NCBI RefSeq assembly: GCF_001584185.1
Contig: NZ_CP013234.1
Span: 2,666,001-2,730,000, forward strand
Direction: 5' to 3'
Source of the DNA: Collimonas pratensis
GTDB lineage: Bacteria > Pseudomonadota > Gammaproteobacteria > Burkholderiales > Burkholderiaceae_D
DNA: 64,000 nucleotides
Part shown: positions 26,398-35,452 of the stretch, piece by piece
How the letters are laid out: the number at the start of each line of letters is the position of its first letter
Numbering within the stretch: the stretch's first letter is position 1
Program-made: the position numbers and the translations under genes
Notes under the pieces: model-generated
Told to the model about the DNA's origin: nothing
Seen by the model: only the letters and a program-made list of their open reading frames with translations
Database searches by the model: none

Positions 26398-28866
26398 ATG
26401 ACACAAAAGAGCAGGCGTGATTTTCTGGCCTTGACGGCAAAAACGGCGGCAGCAGCAGCGGCCGCGGGCGTCTTCCCCGACACCATCCGGCAAGCGCTGG
26501 CGGTGCCCGCCAACTGCAAGACCGGCACCATTGCCGACGTCGAGCATGTCGTCATTTTCATGCAGGAAAACCGCTCTTTTGATCATTATTTCGGCAAGCT
26601 GGCCGGCGTGCGCGGCTTCGGCGATCCGCGCGCCATCTCGCTGCCCAGCGGGCAGTCGGTGTGGTTCCAGCCGAACGGCGGCTCCTATGTGCTGCCTTAC
26701 CATTTCGATGCCAAGGGCACCAATGCCACCCATGTCGGCCTGAACCACAGCTGGAAAGGTACCGAGGATGCATGGAAGAACTGGGATGCCTGGGTGCCGA
26801 AGAAAACGGCTTACACCATGGGCTATTTCGACCGCGGCGACCTGCCGTTCTATTACGCCGTAGCGGACGCGTTCACCATCTGCGACGCCTACCATTGCTC
26901 GATTTTCGGACCGACCGATCCGAACCGCTTCTATGCCTTGTCCGGCACTGCCGGCGACAACATCACCGGCCTCAATGAGGGCAACCTGTATAACGCCAAT
27001 CCCATCTATAACGGCGACCTCAACAATGACGACATCAGCGCCGCCACCATTGCCGCCGCGCCGAACTGGAAGACTTACGCGGAAGTATTGCAAGCCAATG
27101 GCGTCAGCTGGAAGGCCTACCAGGAGTTCGACAACTACGGCGACAATTACCTGGCCTATTTCAGGAATTTCCGCGTCAACAGCGACGGCAGCCGTCTCAG
27201 CACCAGCTCGCCTTTGTATATCAACGGCAGGGCGCTGGCGGACGGCTCCAACCAGGGCAATACCGCCGGCACCAAGGGCGATCTGCTGATCAAGGCGTTC
27301 AAGCGCGATATCGACGGTGTCAACGGCAAGACCGCCTTGCCGCAGGTGTCCTGGATTTTCGCGCCTTACGAATATTGCGAACATCCTGAGGCTTCGCCCA
27401 ACGCCGGCGAAGACATCGCCTCCAGGCTGCTGGGCGCGCTGGCCAGCAATCCGGAGGTCTGGTCGAAGACCGTGTTCCTCATCAATTACGATGAGAACGA
27501 TGGTTTCTTCGACCACATGCAGCCCAACGTGCCGCCGATGAGCGCCGACAAGGGCTTGACCACGCTGGCTGATCCGACCATCGGCGAAGTTTACCAGCAG
27601 GTGCCGAAGGGGCTAGGACCACGCGTGCCGATGCTGGTGATTTCGCCGTGGAGCCGCGGCGGCAAAGTCTGCTCGCAGCTGTTCGATCACACTTCGGTGC
27701 TGCGCTTCCTGGAAGAATGGCTGTCGACAGGCAAAGGCCTGGATCGCGACAAGGTCACCTGCAAGAACATCTCGCCATGGCGCCGCGCGGTTTGCGGCGA
27801 CCTGACCTCGGCTTTCGATTTCAAGAATCCGAACAAGGCCTGGCCGCAGATCACTCCGGCGCCGCCTTATCAGAATGTCGATTCGCCGGTCAGCGCGACG
27901 CCGCCGGCGCAGCAGACCTTTCCGCTGCAGGAATCGAACCAGAACCCGCGCCCGGCCTGCCATTTGCCGTATCAATTCCATGTCGACGTCCGCGCGGCGG
28001 CGCAGTCCGGCCATCGCGAGCTGAAGCTCAACCTGGGCAACACCGGTCGGGCTGGGGCAGCTTTCATCGCCTATTCGAATCTGCGCCAGGACGGGCCATG
28101 GCAGTACGCGGTGGAAGCAGGAAAAGCATTGCGCGACGTTGCGCTCGGCAACTGGAGCAGCGATCAGTACGAACTGCGCGTGCACGGTCCGAACGGCTTT
28201 TTCAGGGAATCCAAAGGCAGTTTTGCAGCTGCCGGCAGCGCCGCCGCGGCGCGCCCGGAAATCCTGGTGCGCGACGACTATGAGCGCCAGGCGATTGTCC
28301 TGATCCTGTCCAACGAGGCGGGCGCCAAAACCTGTACCTTTACGGTGAGCGCCAATGCCGGGCCATCGCGCGGTTTCGTGGCGCCGTACCGGGTCGAGGC
28401 CGGCAGGTCGCTGCGGCTGATGGTGCCGCTGGCGGCAGCCAAAGGCTGGTATGACTTCAGCGTGACAGCTGATTCGGACGCCAGCTTCTTGCGCCGGATC
28501 GCCGGCCACGTCGAGAGCGCAGCGCGCAGCTGGACCGATCCGCAGATCGGCGTGATTGCGCCTTCGACCTTGTCGACGCCGACGCCGCGCATACGCCAGG
28601 GCGGCACGCTTGCCTTCAACTACAGCACCGCGCTGCAGAAGCAGAATCCGCGCAACTGGATCGGCGTGTTCCCGGTCTCGGCCACGGTGCCTGACCAGGC
28701 CGGCTACAAGACCTACAGCGTGTATGAATACGCCGCGGCGCTGAGCGGCCAGGTGACCCTGAAAACGCAGGGACTGGCGCCCGGTTCCTACAAAGTCTGG
28801 TTCCTCGCCAACGATGGCTATGCCGAGCAGCTGGCTGGTCCGGTGGTGTTTACCGTGACAGCCTGA
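26398..28866 (+). CDS. plcN: Phosphocholine-type phospholipase C, Tat-exported
   Basis: An 822-residue protein with a twin-arginine signal (SRRDFLALTAKTAAAAAAAG). The phosphoesterase domain starts HVVIFMQENRSFDHYFGKL and continues with PTDPNRFYALSGT, NYDENDGFFDHM and GPRVPMLVISPWSRGG. Two C-terminal DUF756-type beta domains follow (about 525-610 and 720-820). This is the architecture of Pseudomonas PlcN/PlcH and Burkholderia PLCs, which cleave phosphatidylcholine or serine lipids and sphingomyelin after Tat export. GGAG lies upstream of ATG 26398. The Pho-box-like repeat suggests induction in low phosphate. The symbol follows the family. PlcH-like activity cannot be excluded. Confidence 0.88.
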   Translation: MTQKSRRDFLALTAKTAAAAAAAGVFPDTIRQALAVPANCKTGTIADVEHVVIFMQENRSFDHYFGKLAGVRGFGDPRAISLPSGQSVWFQPNGGSYVLPYHFDAKGTNATHVGLNHSWKGTEDAWKNWDAWVPKKTAYTMGYFDRGDLPFYYAVADAFTICDAYHCSIFGPTDPNRFYALSGTAGDNITGLNEGNLYNANPIYNGDLNNDDISAATIAAAPNWKTYAEVLQANGVSWKAYQEFDNYGDNYLAYFRNFRVNSDGSRLSTSSPLYINGRALADGSNQGNTAGTKGDLLIKAFKRDIDGVNGKTALPQVSWIFAPYEYCEHPEASPNAGEDIASRLLGALASNPEVWSKTVFLINYDENDGFFDHMQPNVPPMSADKGLTTLADPTIGEVYQQVPKGLGPRVPMLVISPWSRGGKVCSQLFDHTSVLRFLEEWLSTGKGLDRDKVTCKNISPWRRAVCGDLTSAFDFKNPNKAWPQITPAPPYQNVDSPVSATPPAQQTFPLQESNQNPRPACHLPYQFHVDVRAAAQSGHRELKLNLGNTGRAGAAFIAYSNLRQDGPWQYAVEAGKALRDVALGNWSSDQYELRVHGPNGFFRESKGSFAAAGSAAAARPEILVRDDYERQAIVLILSNEAGAKTCTFTVSANAGPSRGFVAPYRVEAGRSLRLMVPLAAAKGWYDFSVTADSDASFLRRIAGHVESAARSWTDPQIGVIAPSTLSTPTPRIRQGGTLAFNYSTALQKQNPRNWIGVFPVSATVPDQAGYKTYSVYEYAAALSGQVTLKTQGLAPGSYKVWFLANDGYAEQLAGPVVFTVTA

Positions 28867-28882
28867 TTGCACGTTGGGCCGG

Positions 28883-29290
28883 TCAGCTGACTGTCCGTTC
28901 CGTGCAGTTGAACATCCATTGCACGCCAAAGCGGTCGGTCAGCTTGCCGTAGAAATCGCCCCAGGGTTGGATCGCCAGCGGGGTGGTCACCTGGCCGCCT
29001 TGCCCCATCTGCGCGAACAAGGACTCGGTCTGCCTGCGCTGATCCAGCATCAGGATATGCGCCGAGCCGCGCATGGGCTCGGCGTCGTGGTTGTCTGACG
29101 CAAAGAACAGCACCCCCGGTCCTTCGAAACGTGCGTGCATGATCTTGCCGTGCAGTTGCGGACTGGGCGGCGCCATGCCGTTGACGCCGTAGCGCAAAAT
29201 TTCCGTGATTTCCCCGAGGCCGCATTGCGTGTAGAAAGCCAGCGCCTGTTCGCAGCGCGTGGTGAAAAAGAGATAGTTGGACAACTGCAT
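28883..29290 (-). CDS. VOC-family protein, PhnB-like glyoxalase fold
   Basis: A 135-residue protein resembling PhnB/3-demethylubiquinone methyltransferase-like VOC proteins: YLFFTTRCEQALAFYTQCGL at the start, GKIMHARFEGPGVLFFASD in the centre and PWGDFYGKLTDRFGVQWMFN at the end, the last being a hallmark. VOC proteins bind a metal and catalyse varied isomerase, dioxygenase or resistance reactions. PhnB's own role is unclear. ATG 29290 has AAGGAA 7-12 bases upstream, and the frame extending to 29329 is discarded. It converges on the PLC gene with 16 bases between stops, and precedes nothing on its strand. Confidence 0.82.
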   Translation of the reverse strand: MQLSNYLFFTTRCEQALAFYTQCGLGEITEILRYGVNGMAPPSPQLHGKIMHARFEGPGVLFFASDNHDAEPMRGSAHILMLDQRRQTESLFAQMGQGGQVTTPLAIQPWGDFYGKLTDRFGVQWMFNCTERTVS

Positions 29291-29315
29291 GAAGAGTTTC
29301 CTTTCTCCACGCGTT

Positions 29316-29741
29316 TCACGGCACCACAAGGTAAGGCTGGCCCACCTTGACGGTATAGAAAATCAGGAAACGCAGGACGGCACGCTGGTCCGCGTTGCGA
29401 AACAGCGTATGCGGAATGGCGACGCGGTCTTGCAGGCTTTCACCCGCGTGATACAGGCGCGGCGCTTCGTCGCCGTAGGCCGATTCCGCTGTCCCTTCCA
29501 GGAAGTAATTGAGCCCGGCGACCGGATGGTGGTGCAGGGGCGAGGCCGCCCCCGGGGGAAATACGATCAGATCCATCCGCATTTCCTGGTCGCTGCCAGG
29601 AATGGCGTAGCGCTGCAGCATGGTGCGGGTAATGCCGGCGGCCGGATCTGGGGCCGTCTCCGCGTGAGCACCGGCTGCGGCGAATGCGATGACAGCGACA
29701 GCTGCAGTGACTGCTTGATGGGCTTTGCTGAATGAGAGCAT
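29316..29741 (-). CDS. Secreted cupin-domain protein
   Basis: A 141-residue protein with a signal peptide cut after about residue 27 (AAGAHA-ET). A single cupin domain follows, with PGAASPLHHHPVAGLNYFLEG giving the metal-binding HHH...E motif and IPHTLFRN giving the second histidine. Periplasmic cupins of this type often bind or modify small molecules, for example as quercetinase-like or storage proteins. Function here is unknown. The start has GGAGGTTCTC directly upstream. It is 25 bases before the VOC gene on the same strand, so they probably form an operon controlled by the divergent TetR protein. Confidence 0.78.
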   Translation of the reverse strand: MLSFSKAHQAVTAAVAVIAFAAAGAHAETAPDPAAGITRTMLQRYAIPGSDQEMRMDLIVFPPGAASPLHHHPVAGLNYFLEGTAESAYGDEAPRLYHAGESLQDRVAIPHTLFRNADQRAVLRFLIFYTVKVGQPYLVVP

Positions 29742-29784
29742 GAGAACCTCCGATGAGTTTCGTGGCTGCTGGCTGCAGATTATG

Positions 29785-29825
29785 TTACGATCGTAATGCT
29801 GTCAATGATTATATTTCGATCGTCA
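29785..29825. promoter_or_regulatory. Paired operators between cupin gene and TetR gene
   Basis: TTACGATCGTAA (29785-29796) is a perfect 12-base palindrome. TTTCGATCGTCA (29814-29825) matches it at 10 of 12 positions, with CGATCG centres 29 bases apart. They lie between the divergent cupin (29741) and TetR (29841) starts, the standard place for a TetR autoregulatory operator. Confidence 0.6.
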
Positions 29826-29840
29826 CATAAAGGAACTGTC

Positions 29841-30434
29841 ATGGTGCGCTACGCTCCCGGGCACAAGGAAGAGAGCAGGGCACGCATTGTGGATGCCGCC
29901 GGCCGTGGTTTCCGCAAGCTGGGTTACGGCGGCATCGGCGTGGATGGCCTGGCGCGCGAAGCTGGCGTGACGCATGGCGCTTTTTACGGCCATTTCCACT
30001 CCAAATCGGATGCCTTCGAGGCTGCGGTCGTCGCCGGCCTGGAGCAGTTGCGCGGCGGTATCGAGATGCTGCAGGCGGAGCACGGGACCGGCTGGATTTC
30101 CGTTTTCGTGAGCTATTACCTTGGCTACAAGCGCAGCTGTGAACTAGGCGAGGCTTGCACCTTGCCCAGCTTGTCGCCCGAAGTCGAACGCGCGCAAGCA
30201 TCGACCCGTTCGGCCTATCAGGCCGCGTTGCTAGGAGTAGCCGAGGCGGTAGCCGCGGGCCTCGTAGGCGGCGCCGAGGCCGAACGTCAGGCCCGAGCCT
30301 GGGCCTTGCTGGCCATACTGGCCGGTGGCGTGAACATGGCGCGCGCCGTGCCCGATCCTGCGCTGGCAGAGCAGATCGCGGTGACCGTCCAGGCTGCCGC
30401 GATGCGCATTGCGAACGGCGATGCCGCTGCTTGA
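29841..30434 (+). CDS. TetR-family repressor
   Basis: A 197-residue regulator. The N-terminal helix-turn-helix is clear: RARIVDAAGRGFRKLGYGGIGVDGLAREAGVTHGAFYGHF. The C-terminal ligand domain is Ala-rich and resembles the TetR_C_33 group, which often controls redox or detoxification genes. ATG 29841 follows AAAGGA. The upstream frame from 29796 overlaps the palindromic operator and is unlikely. It faces the cupin/VOC pair across 99 bases containing two matching palindromes, so it probably represses both directions. Confidence 0.85.
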   Translation: MVRYAPGHKEESRARIVDAAGRGFRKLGYGGIGVDGLAREAGVTHGAFYGHFHSKSDAFEAAVVAGLEQLRGGIEMLQAEHGTGWISVFVSYYLGYKRSCELGEACTLPSLSPEVERAQASTRSAYQAALLGVAEAVAAGLVGGAEAERQARAWALLAILAGGVNMARAVPDPALAEQIAVTVQAAAMRIANGDAAA

Positions 30435-30558
30435 AGCAGGCGCCGCCGGCGCGTTTGCTGGATTCCCGGTATTCTTTCAACCATGTAAGGCCGCCGATCG
30501 GTTTAGCGACATCGGCAACGGCGCACGATATTGATTCTGCAACCTCAAAGGACAAGTC

Positions 30559-30933
30559 ATGACTTCCAAGCCTGTCAAAATTCCCGGCCCCGATCATCCC
30601 ATCTCGGTGACGCCCAATCCGGCGCGCATCGTGGTCACCCTCGACGGCCGCATCATTGCCGATACGCGCAAGGCGTTGACGCTGCAGGAAGCGGCTTATC
30701 CCGCGGTCCAATACATTCCGCGCGAAGATGTCGACATGACGCTGCTGGAACGGACCGAGCACGTCAGCTATTGTCCCTACAAGGGCGATTGCTCCTATTA
30801 CAGCATTCCATCCGGTGGCAAGCGCTCGGTCAATGCCGTCTGGTCCTATGAAGCGCCGTACGCGGCTGTGGGCGGCATCAAGGGCCACCTGGCTTTTTAT
30901 CCAGGGCGGGTCGATGCGATAGAGGAGCGCTAG
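30559..30933 (+). CDS. DUF427-domain protein
   Basis: A 124-residue cytosolic protein consisting of one DUF427 domain: RIVVTLDGRIIADTRKALTLQEA, then YIPREDVDMTLLERTEHVSYCPYKGDCSYYSI, and VWSYEAPYAAVGGIKGHLAFYP. The family is widespread, small and of unestablished function, and some members are fused to nucleotidyltransferases or occur near redox genes. AAAGGA precedes ATG 30559. It stands alone between a TetR gene and the convergent MocR gene. Confidence 0.85.
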   Translation: MTSKPVKIPGPDHPISVTPNPARIVVTLDGRIIADTRKALTLQEAAYPAVQYIPREDVDMTLLERTEHVSYCPYKGDCSYYSIPSGGKRSVNAVWSYEAPYAAVGGIKGHLAFYPGRVDAIEER

Positions 30934-30976
30934 GGCGGGCACATGGAGCGCCAGTACATAACTGCTGGTAGATTCT

Positions 30977-32407
30977 CTACGATGGCAATGCCTGTTTGAG
31001 TTTCAACGCCAGGCGCAAAGCTTCCTTTTCATCGACGACATTGGCAAAACCCATCAGCAAGCCTTGCTGCGGCTTGGCATGGATATACCAGGGCGATAAA
31101 GGAGGTGAGGCCAGGCCGGCGGCCCGGGCATGGTCCGCCAGCATGACGTCGTTTTCGTCAGCCGCCAGCTTCGCCAGTATGTGCAAACCGCCCGGCTGCA
31201 AATCGATCCGTATGCGATCGCCCAGTACTTCCTGAAACACACGCGAGGTCACGGCGCGGCGTTCCGCGTACAACAGGCGCATTTTTTTCAGGTGCCTTGA
31301 GAAATGACCGTCCGCGATAAAGTCGGCAATGCCGGCCTGCAGCAGGTAAGGGCAGCCGGCGTTCAGGTTGTAGGAGGCCGCCTGAAAACGCGCCACGGCG
31401 CTGAGCGGCGCAACCACATAGGCCAGCCGTAATCCCGGAAACATCGCCTTGCTGAAGGTGCCGCTGTAGATCACGCGATCATTGCGGTCCAGGCTTTTCA
31501 GCGCCGGCAGCGGCCGACCCTGATAGCGGAATTCGCTGTCGTAATCGTCTTCGATAATCCAGCTGCCGGCCTTGCTGGCCCATTCTAGCAGCGCCAGCCG
31601 GCGTTCCAGCGACAGTGTTACGCCCAGCGGGCTTTGGTGCGAGGGCGTGACCAGTGCGAATTTTGCATGAGGGCTGAGCCGTTTGCCTTCCTCGACCATC
31701 AATCCATGCTCATCAACCGGCACCGGCACCAGCTTGACGGCGGTAGTTTGCAGGAACAGGCGCGCAAAAATGTAGCCGGGATCTTCGGACCAGAAGCCAT
31801 CGCCGGCAGTCGATAGGCTGCTGAGGCTCAGTTCCAGGGTATTGCGCAAGCCGGTCGTGATGAATACCTGTTCCGGCAGGCAGGTCACGCCGCGCGAAAC
31901 ACCCAGGTAAGTGGCAATTTTTTCACGCAAAAGGTCGTAGCCGGCCGGGTCGGGATAGGCCAGCCGGGCCGGTTCGCTGCTGCGCAGGCGCTGCCCGACC
32001 AGCCGGTTCCACACCTTGCGCGGGAATGCATCGAGCGCCGGCAAACCCATCTGCAAGGGCTTCGGCGCCTTGCCGTCATGGTCGACAATGACCGCATGCG
32101 CCTGTCCGATCTTGGCTGCCTGCGGTTTGCGCATGGCTGGCGCCGGCAAAGACGGCGATACCACCGTGCCGGCCGCGCCCCTGATCTGCAGATAACCTTG
32201 GTCTGCCAGGATGCGGTAGGCCATTTCCACCGTGCCGCGCGCCAGATTCAGTTCGGTCGCCAATGCCCGCACCGCCGGTACGCGGTCGCCCGCACGCAGG
32301 TTGCCTTGTTCGATCGCCAGCTTGAAGCGTTGGCAGATCTGCAAGTACATAGGCAATTCCAGCGTGCGGTCGATGTGCAGGTCGAGGTCGGGCTTGGCAA
32401 CTTTCAT
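30977..32407 (-). CDS. MocR/PdxR-type GntR regulator with aminotransferase domain
   Basis: A 476-residue fusion. Residues 12-80 are a GntR winged helix (LPMYLQICQRFKLAIEQGNL, then RALATELNLARGTVEMAYR). From about 105 on it is a fold-type I aminotransferase with the PLP lysine region YSGTFSKAMFPGLRLAY and the DDYDSEFRY motif. MocR regulators sense PLP or amino-acid adducts and control vitamin B6, taurine or GABA metabolism, usually divergently. Here the divergent neighbour is an AhpD-like/GNAT/azoreductase operon 115 bases away, the likely target. Not PdxR itself, since no pdxST genes are near. Confidence 0.88.
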   Translation of the reverse strand: MKVAKPDLDLHIDRTLELPMYLQICQRFKLAIEQGNLRAGDRVPAVRALATELNLARGTVEMAYRILADQGYLQIRGAAGTVVSPSLPAPAMRKPQAAKIGQAHAVIVDHDGKAPKPLQMGLPALDAFPRKVWNRLVGQRLRSSEPARLAYPDPAGYDLLREKIATYLGVSRGVTCLPEQVFITTGLRNTLELSLSSLSTAGDGFWSEDPGYIFARLFLQTTAVKLVPVPVDEHGLMVEEGKRLSPHAKFALVTPSHQSPLGVTLSLERRLALLEWASKAGSWIIEDDYDSEFRYQGRPLPALKSLDRNDRVIYSGTFSKAMFPGLRLAYVVAPLSAVARFQAASYNLNAGCPYLLQAGIADFIADGHFSRHLKKMRLLYAERRAVTSRVFQEVLGDRIRIDLQPGGLHILAKLAADENDVMLADHARAAGLASPPLSPWYIHAKPQQGLLMGFANVVDEKEALRLALKLKQALPS

Positions 32408-32522
32408 GGACTAGTCCTTTTTTCATTTCTTGGCCCTTCTAACGCGGCCATGATTCTCGCATACTACACCTCAAGCAAACACCATTTCATTCACTTCGAT
32501 TGACCTCGCCAAGGAGCTTCAA

Positions 32523-32960
32523 ATGCAAACCCGCCTCGACTTCTACAGTGCCGACAAAGACGCCATCAAGGCACTGATCGGCGTTGAAAACCACATCAAC
32601 AAAGGCACACTGGACATCCTGCTGAAGGAACTGGTGCGCCTGCGCGCATCGCAAATCAACGGCTGCGCATTCTGCCTTGACATGCACGTGACAGACGCCC
32701 GCAAAGCAGGAGAATCGGAACGCCGCATGGCGACCGTCGCCGCCTGGCGCGAAACGCCGTTCTTCAGCGAGCGCGAGCGTGCTGCACTGGAATGGACCGA
32801 ATCGTTGACGCTGGTGTCGCAAAACCACGTGCCGGATGCAGTGTGGGAAGCCGTCCGCCCCCATTTCACCGATGCCGAACTGGTCGAACTGACATTGCTG
32901 GTGACCTCGATCAACAGCTGGAACCGCTTTGCCATCGCCTTCCGCAAGATGCCGGCGTAA
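32523..32960 (+). CDS. AhpD-like carboxymuconolactone decarboxylase family protein
   Basis: A 145-residue protein with the CMD/AhpD core: LRASQINGCAFCLDMHVTDARK contains the C-x2-C-x3-H redox or proton-relay motif. The C-terminal helices carry WTESLTLV and ELTLLVTSINSWNRFAIAF. Proteins of this group act as alkylhydroperoxidase-like reductants, often as small hexamers. AAGGAG precedes ATG 32523. It is first in a three-gene set with a GNAT and an azoreductase. The set suggests a response to electrophiles or peroxides, inferred only from the gene types. Confidence 0.85.
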   Translation: MQTRLDFYSADKDAIKALIGVENHINKGTLDILLKELVRLRASQINGCAFCLDMHVTDARKAGESERRMATVAAWRETPFFSERERAALEWTESLTLVSQNHVPDAVWEAVRPHFTDAELVELTLLVTSINSWNRFAIAFRKMPA

Positions 32961-33020
32961 TTGCCGGCGTTGCGGTAAAGCGGCCGGCAAGCCCGCCGTC
33001 CCTTGTTTTTGGAGAAATGC

Positions 33021-33473
33021 ATGCAGTCCCAGCTTGAAATAAGACACATCGAAAGCGACGTCGACCTGGCGGCGTCTTTCCCTGTGATGCAGGAATTGCG
33101 GCCGCATCTGAGCGATCGCGCAGCATACCAGGCGCAGGTCGCGCAGCAACGCGAGCAAGGCTATCGCTTGCTTGCGGCGTGGCGCGATGGCGTCATCGTC
33201 GGATTGGCCGGCTACCGGCTGCAAGACAATTTGCTGTACGGCCGTTTCGTCTACGTCGATGACCTGGTGGTCAGCGCAGCGCTGCACCGCTCCGGCTTGG
33301 GCGAGCGGCTGTTGCAAGCCGTGCGGCAGCAAGCCCTGGCCATGAACTGCCGGCATTTTGTGCTGGATACCGGTTTGCACATGGCATTGGCGCAGCGCTT
33401 TTATTTTCGGCAGGGGCTGCTTGCAAGAGGCATGCATTTCGTCGAACCATTGATACAGGAAACCAACACATGA
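33021..33473 (+). CDS. GNAT-family N-acetyltransferase
   Basis: A 150-residue single-domain acetyltransferase. GRFVYVDDLVVSAALHRSGLGERLLQAVRQQA is the acetyl-CoA-binding strand-loop-helix with the R/Q-x2-G-x-G/A pattern, here HRSGLGERLL. The C-terminal HFVLDTGLHMALAQRFYFRQGL is the usual last segment. ATG 33021 has GGAGA 7 bases upstream. An upstream frame from 33003 adds six residues and no motif. The last 4 bases overlap the azoreductase start (ATGA), so the genes are coupled. Acceptor unknown. Confidence 0.85.
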   Translation: MQSQLEIRHIESDVDLAASFPVMQELRPHLSDRAAYQAQVAQQREQGYRLLAAWRDGVIVGLAGYRLQDNLLYGRFVYVDDLVVSAALHRSGLGERLLQAVRQQALAMNCRHFVLDTGLHMALAQRFYFRQGLLARGMHFVEPLIQETNT

Positions 33474-34096
33474 CGCGTATTTTGCTATTGAACTGCGGTC
33501 CGCACAGCGATGCCAGCCATGGTTATCGTCTTGCGATGGAAACGATTGCCGCATCTGGCATAGACAATCCGCAGATCACCGAACGCGACCTGGTGAAGTC
33601 GCCGCTTCCGCCAATCGGCCGCGACTATGCCATGGCCATCACTTCGCAAGCGGCGCTCGATGCGCAAGAATTCGACTGGTCGGAACACCTGATCGTCGAG
33701 CTCGAGCAGCACGATATCCTGTTCATTGTGACGCCCATGCATAACTTCACCATACCCGCGGCGCTCAAGCTGTGGCTCGATCATGTGATACGCATCAGCC
33801 GCAGTTTCCAGGCGACGCCGCAGGGCAAGGTCGGCCTGATCAAGGACCGCCCGACCTTGATCCTGGTCAGCTCCGGCGGATTCTTTGCAGGCGAACGAGC
33901 GAAACAGGCCGACTTCCTGACGCCGTACCTGCGTTATGCGCTGGCCTCGATCGGCATCGGCGACGTGCACTTTTTCCCGCTGCAAGGGCTGGTTTTCGGC
34001 TCGGAAGCGGTGGCGCAGGCCGTACATGAAGCGCGTCAGCAATTGGCGGCGAAATTGCCCTTGGCCAGTGCCTGTGAGCAGCAGCTGGCCATGTGA
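33470..34096 (+). CDS. azoR: FMN-dependent NADH azoreductase / flavodoxin-like quinone reductase
   Basis: A 208-residue flavodoxin-fold oxidoreductase. The N-terminal strand RILLLNCGPHSDASHGYRLA takes the place of the phosphate-binding loop. TPMHNFTIPAALKLWLDHVIR is the AzoR signature (MYNFxIPxxLKxWxDxxxR). VSSGGFF replaces the usual SRGG loop. These enzymes reduce azo dyes, quinones and nitro compounds using NADH in the cytosol. It is the last gene of the operon and overlaps the GNAT gene by 4 bases. Confidence 0.85.
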   Translation: MTRILLLNCGPHSDASHGYRLAMETIAASGIDNPQITERDLVKSPLPPIGRDYAMAITSQAALDAQEFDWSEHLIVELEQHDILFIVTPMHNFTIPAALKLWLDHVIRISRSFQATPQGKVGLIKDRPTLILVSSGGFFAGERAKQADFLTPYLRYALASIGIGDVHFFPLQGLVFGSEAVAQAVHEARQQLAAKLPLASACEQQLAM

Positions 34097-34205
34097 CTGA
34101 TGCTGCGGCGGATTCTGCATCGGTGCCGGGCAGGGCGGCGCGGGGAACTGTATGATGCGGGTAATCGCGTTTTTAACTGCATTTTGATTGCTGCCACTCA
34201 GAACA

Positions 34206-35413
34206 ATGAACGAGCTGAAAATCGCATCAGATTCCCGTGACCTGGATTCCACCGATATTTCGGCCGCCGCCGTTCCCTGATCGCCGCCTGCAGCGCCCAC
34301 GCCGTACACGATGGTCTGACCGATCTCATCTATGTGCTTTTGCCAATCTGGCAGACCCAATTTTCCATCAGCTACGCCTTGGTAGGGCTGTTGCGCGGAT
34401 CTTATTCCGGCATGATGGCCGGCTTCCAACTGCTGGCGAGCAGGCTGGCCAAACGCTGGGGGCGAGAACGCATGCTGGTGGGAGGGACGGCACTGGCCGG
34501 CGTCGCCTATCTCATCGCCGGCCAGGCTGGCGGCCTGACGGTGCTGTTGATTGCGCTCTTGCTGGGCGGCTTGGGTGCCAGCACCCAGCATCCGCTGGCG
34601 TCCTCCATCGTCACCGATACCTATGAAGCGGGCGGCGGAGTCAAAGAAGCGCTGGCGCAGTACAACTTTGCCGGCGACATCGGCAAAACGCTGATACCGG
34701 GGCTGGTGGGCCTGTCGCTGCTGGTCATGAGCTGGCAGACCAGCGTGACGCTGATGGGGTTGCTGGGCCTGGCCGCGGCCGGCCTGCTGTGGTACTTGAT
34801 TCCGGCACAGAGCGATTCAGCACCCGATAAAAGAAAAACCACCAAGACAGTCACCGGCAACGGCTCGGCCAGCGGACTGCGTGCGCTGCTGCTGACCGGC
34901 ACCCTGGACAGCGCGGTGCGGATGGGGTTTCTGACCTTCTTGCCATTCCTTTTGAAAAGCAAAGGCGCCGGCACGGCAGGCATCGGTTTGGCCTTGTCGC
35001 TCTTGTTTGTCGGCGGCGCCTTCGGCAAGCTGTTGTGCGGGTACCTGGGAGCGCGCATCGGCATGATGAAAACGGTGTGGCTGACGGAATCCGCCACGTC
35101 GTTGTTGATCTTGCTGGCGGTGTGGCTGCCGTTGTCCGGAACGATGGCAATGCTGCCGCTGCTGGGGCTTGCCTTGAACGGCACCTCTTCGGTGCTGTAC
35201 GGCGTGGTGCCGGAACTGGCCAGCCCAGGCAAGCGCGAGCAGACTTTCGCGCTGTTCTATACCGGCACCATCGGCGGCGGGGCCCTATCACCGGTGCTGT
35301 TCGGCCGGCTGGGCGACGTCGCGGGCGTTCCCATCGCCGTGATAACGCTGGCGGCGATCCTGTTATTCACTTTGCCATTGTCGTGGCAGGTGCAGAAGGG
35401 CTTGGGCAGTTGA
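34206..35413 (+). pseudogene. MFS transporter gene (Fsr-like) with N-terminal frame break
   Basis: From GTG 34334 an intact 359-residue MFS frame runs to 35413, with motifs GSYSGMMAGFQLLASRLAKRWGRERML and GGLGASTQHPLASSIVTD, resembling the fosmidomycin-resistance (Fsr) branch. In the same frame the sequence upstream still encodes RRRSLIAACSAHAVHDGLTD, the missing first membrane segment, but a stop at 34238 blocks it. A natural start MNELKIASDSRDLDS lies at ATG 34206 in another frame, which stops at 34277-34279. The two frames would be joined by a shift in the GCC-repeat at about 34262-34271. The gene is thus probably disrupted, or starts at 34334 without its first helix. Confidence 0.65.
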
Positions 35414-35452
35414 AATGACATCAAGGCCGCCAGGCGCGCGCTGCAAGCCCGC

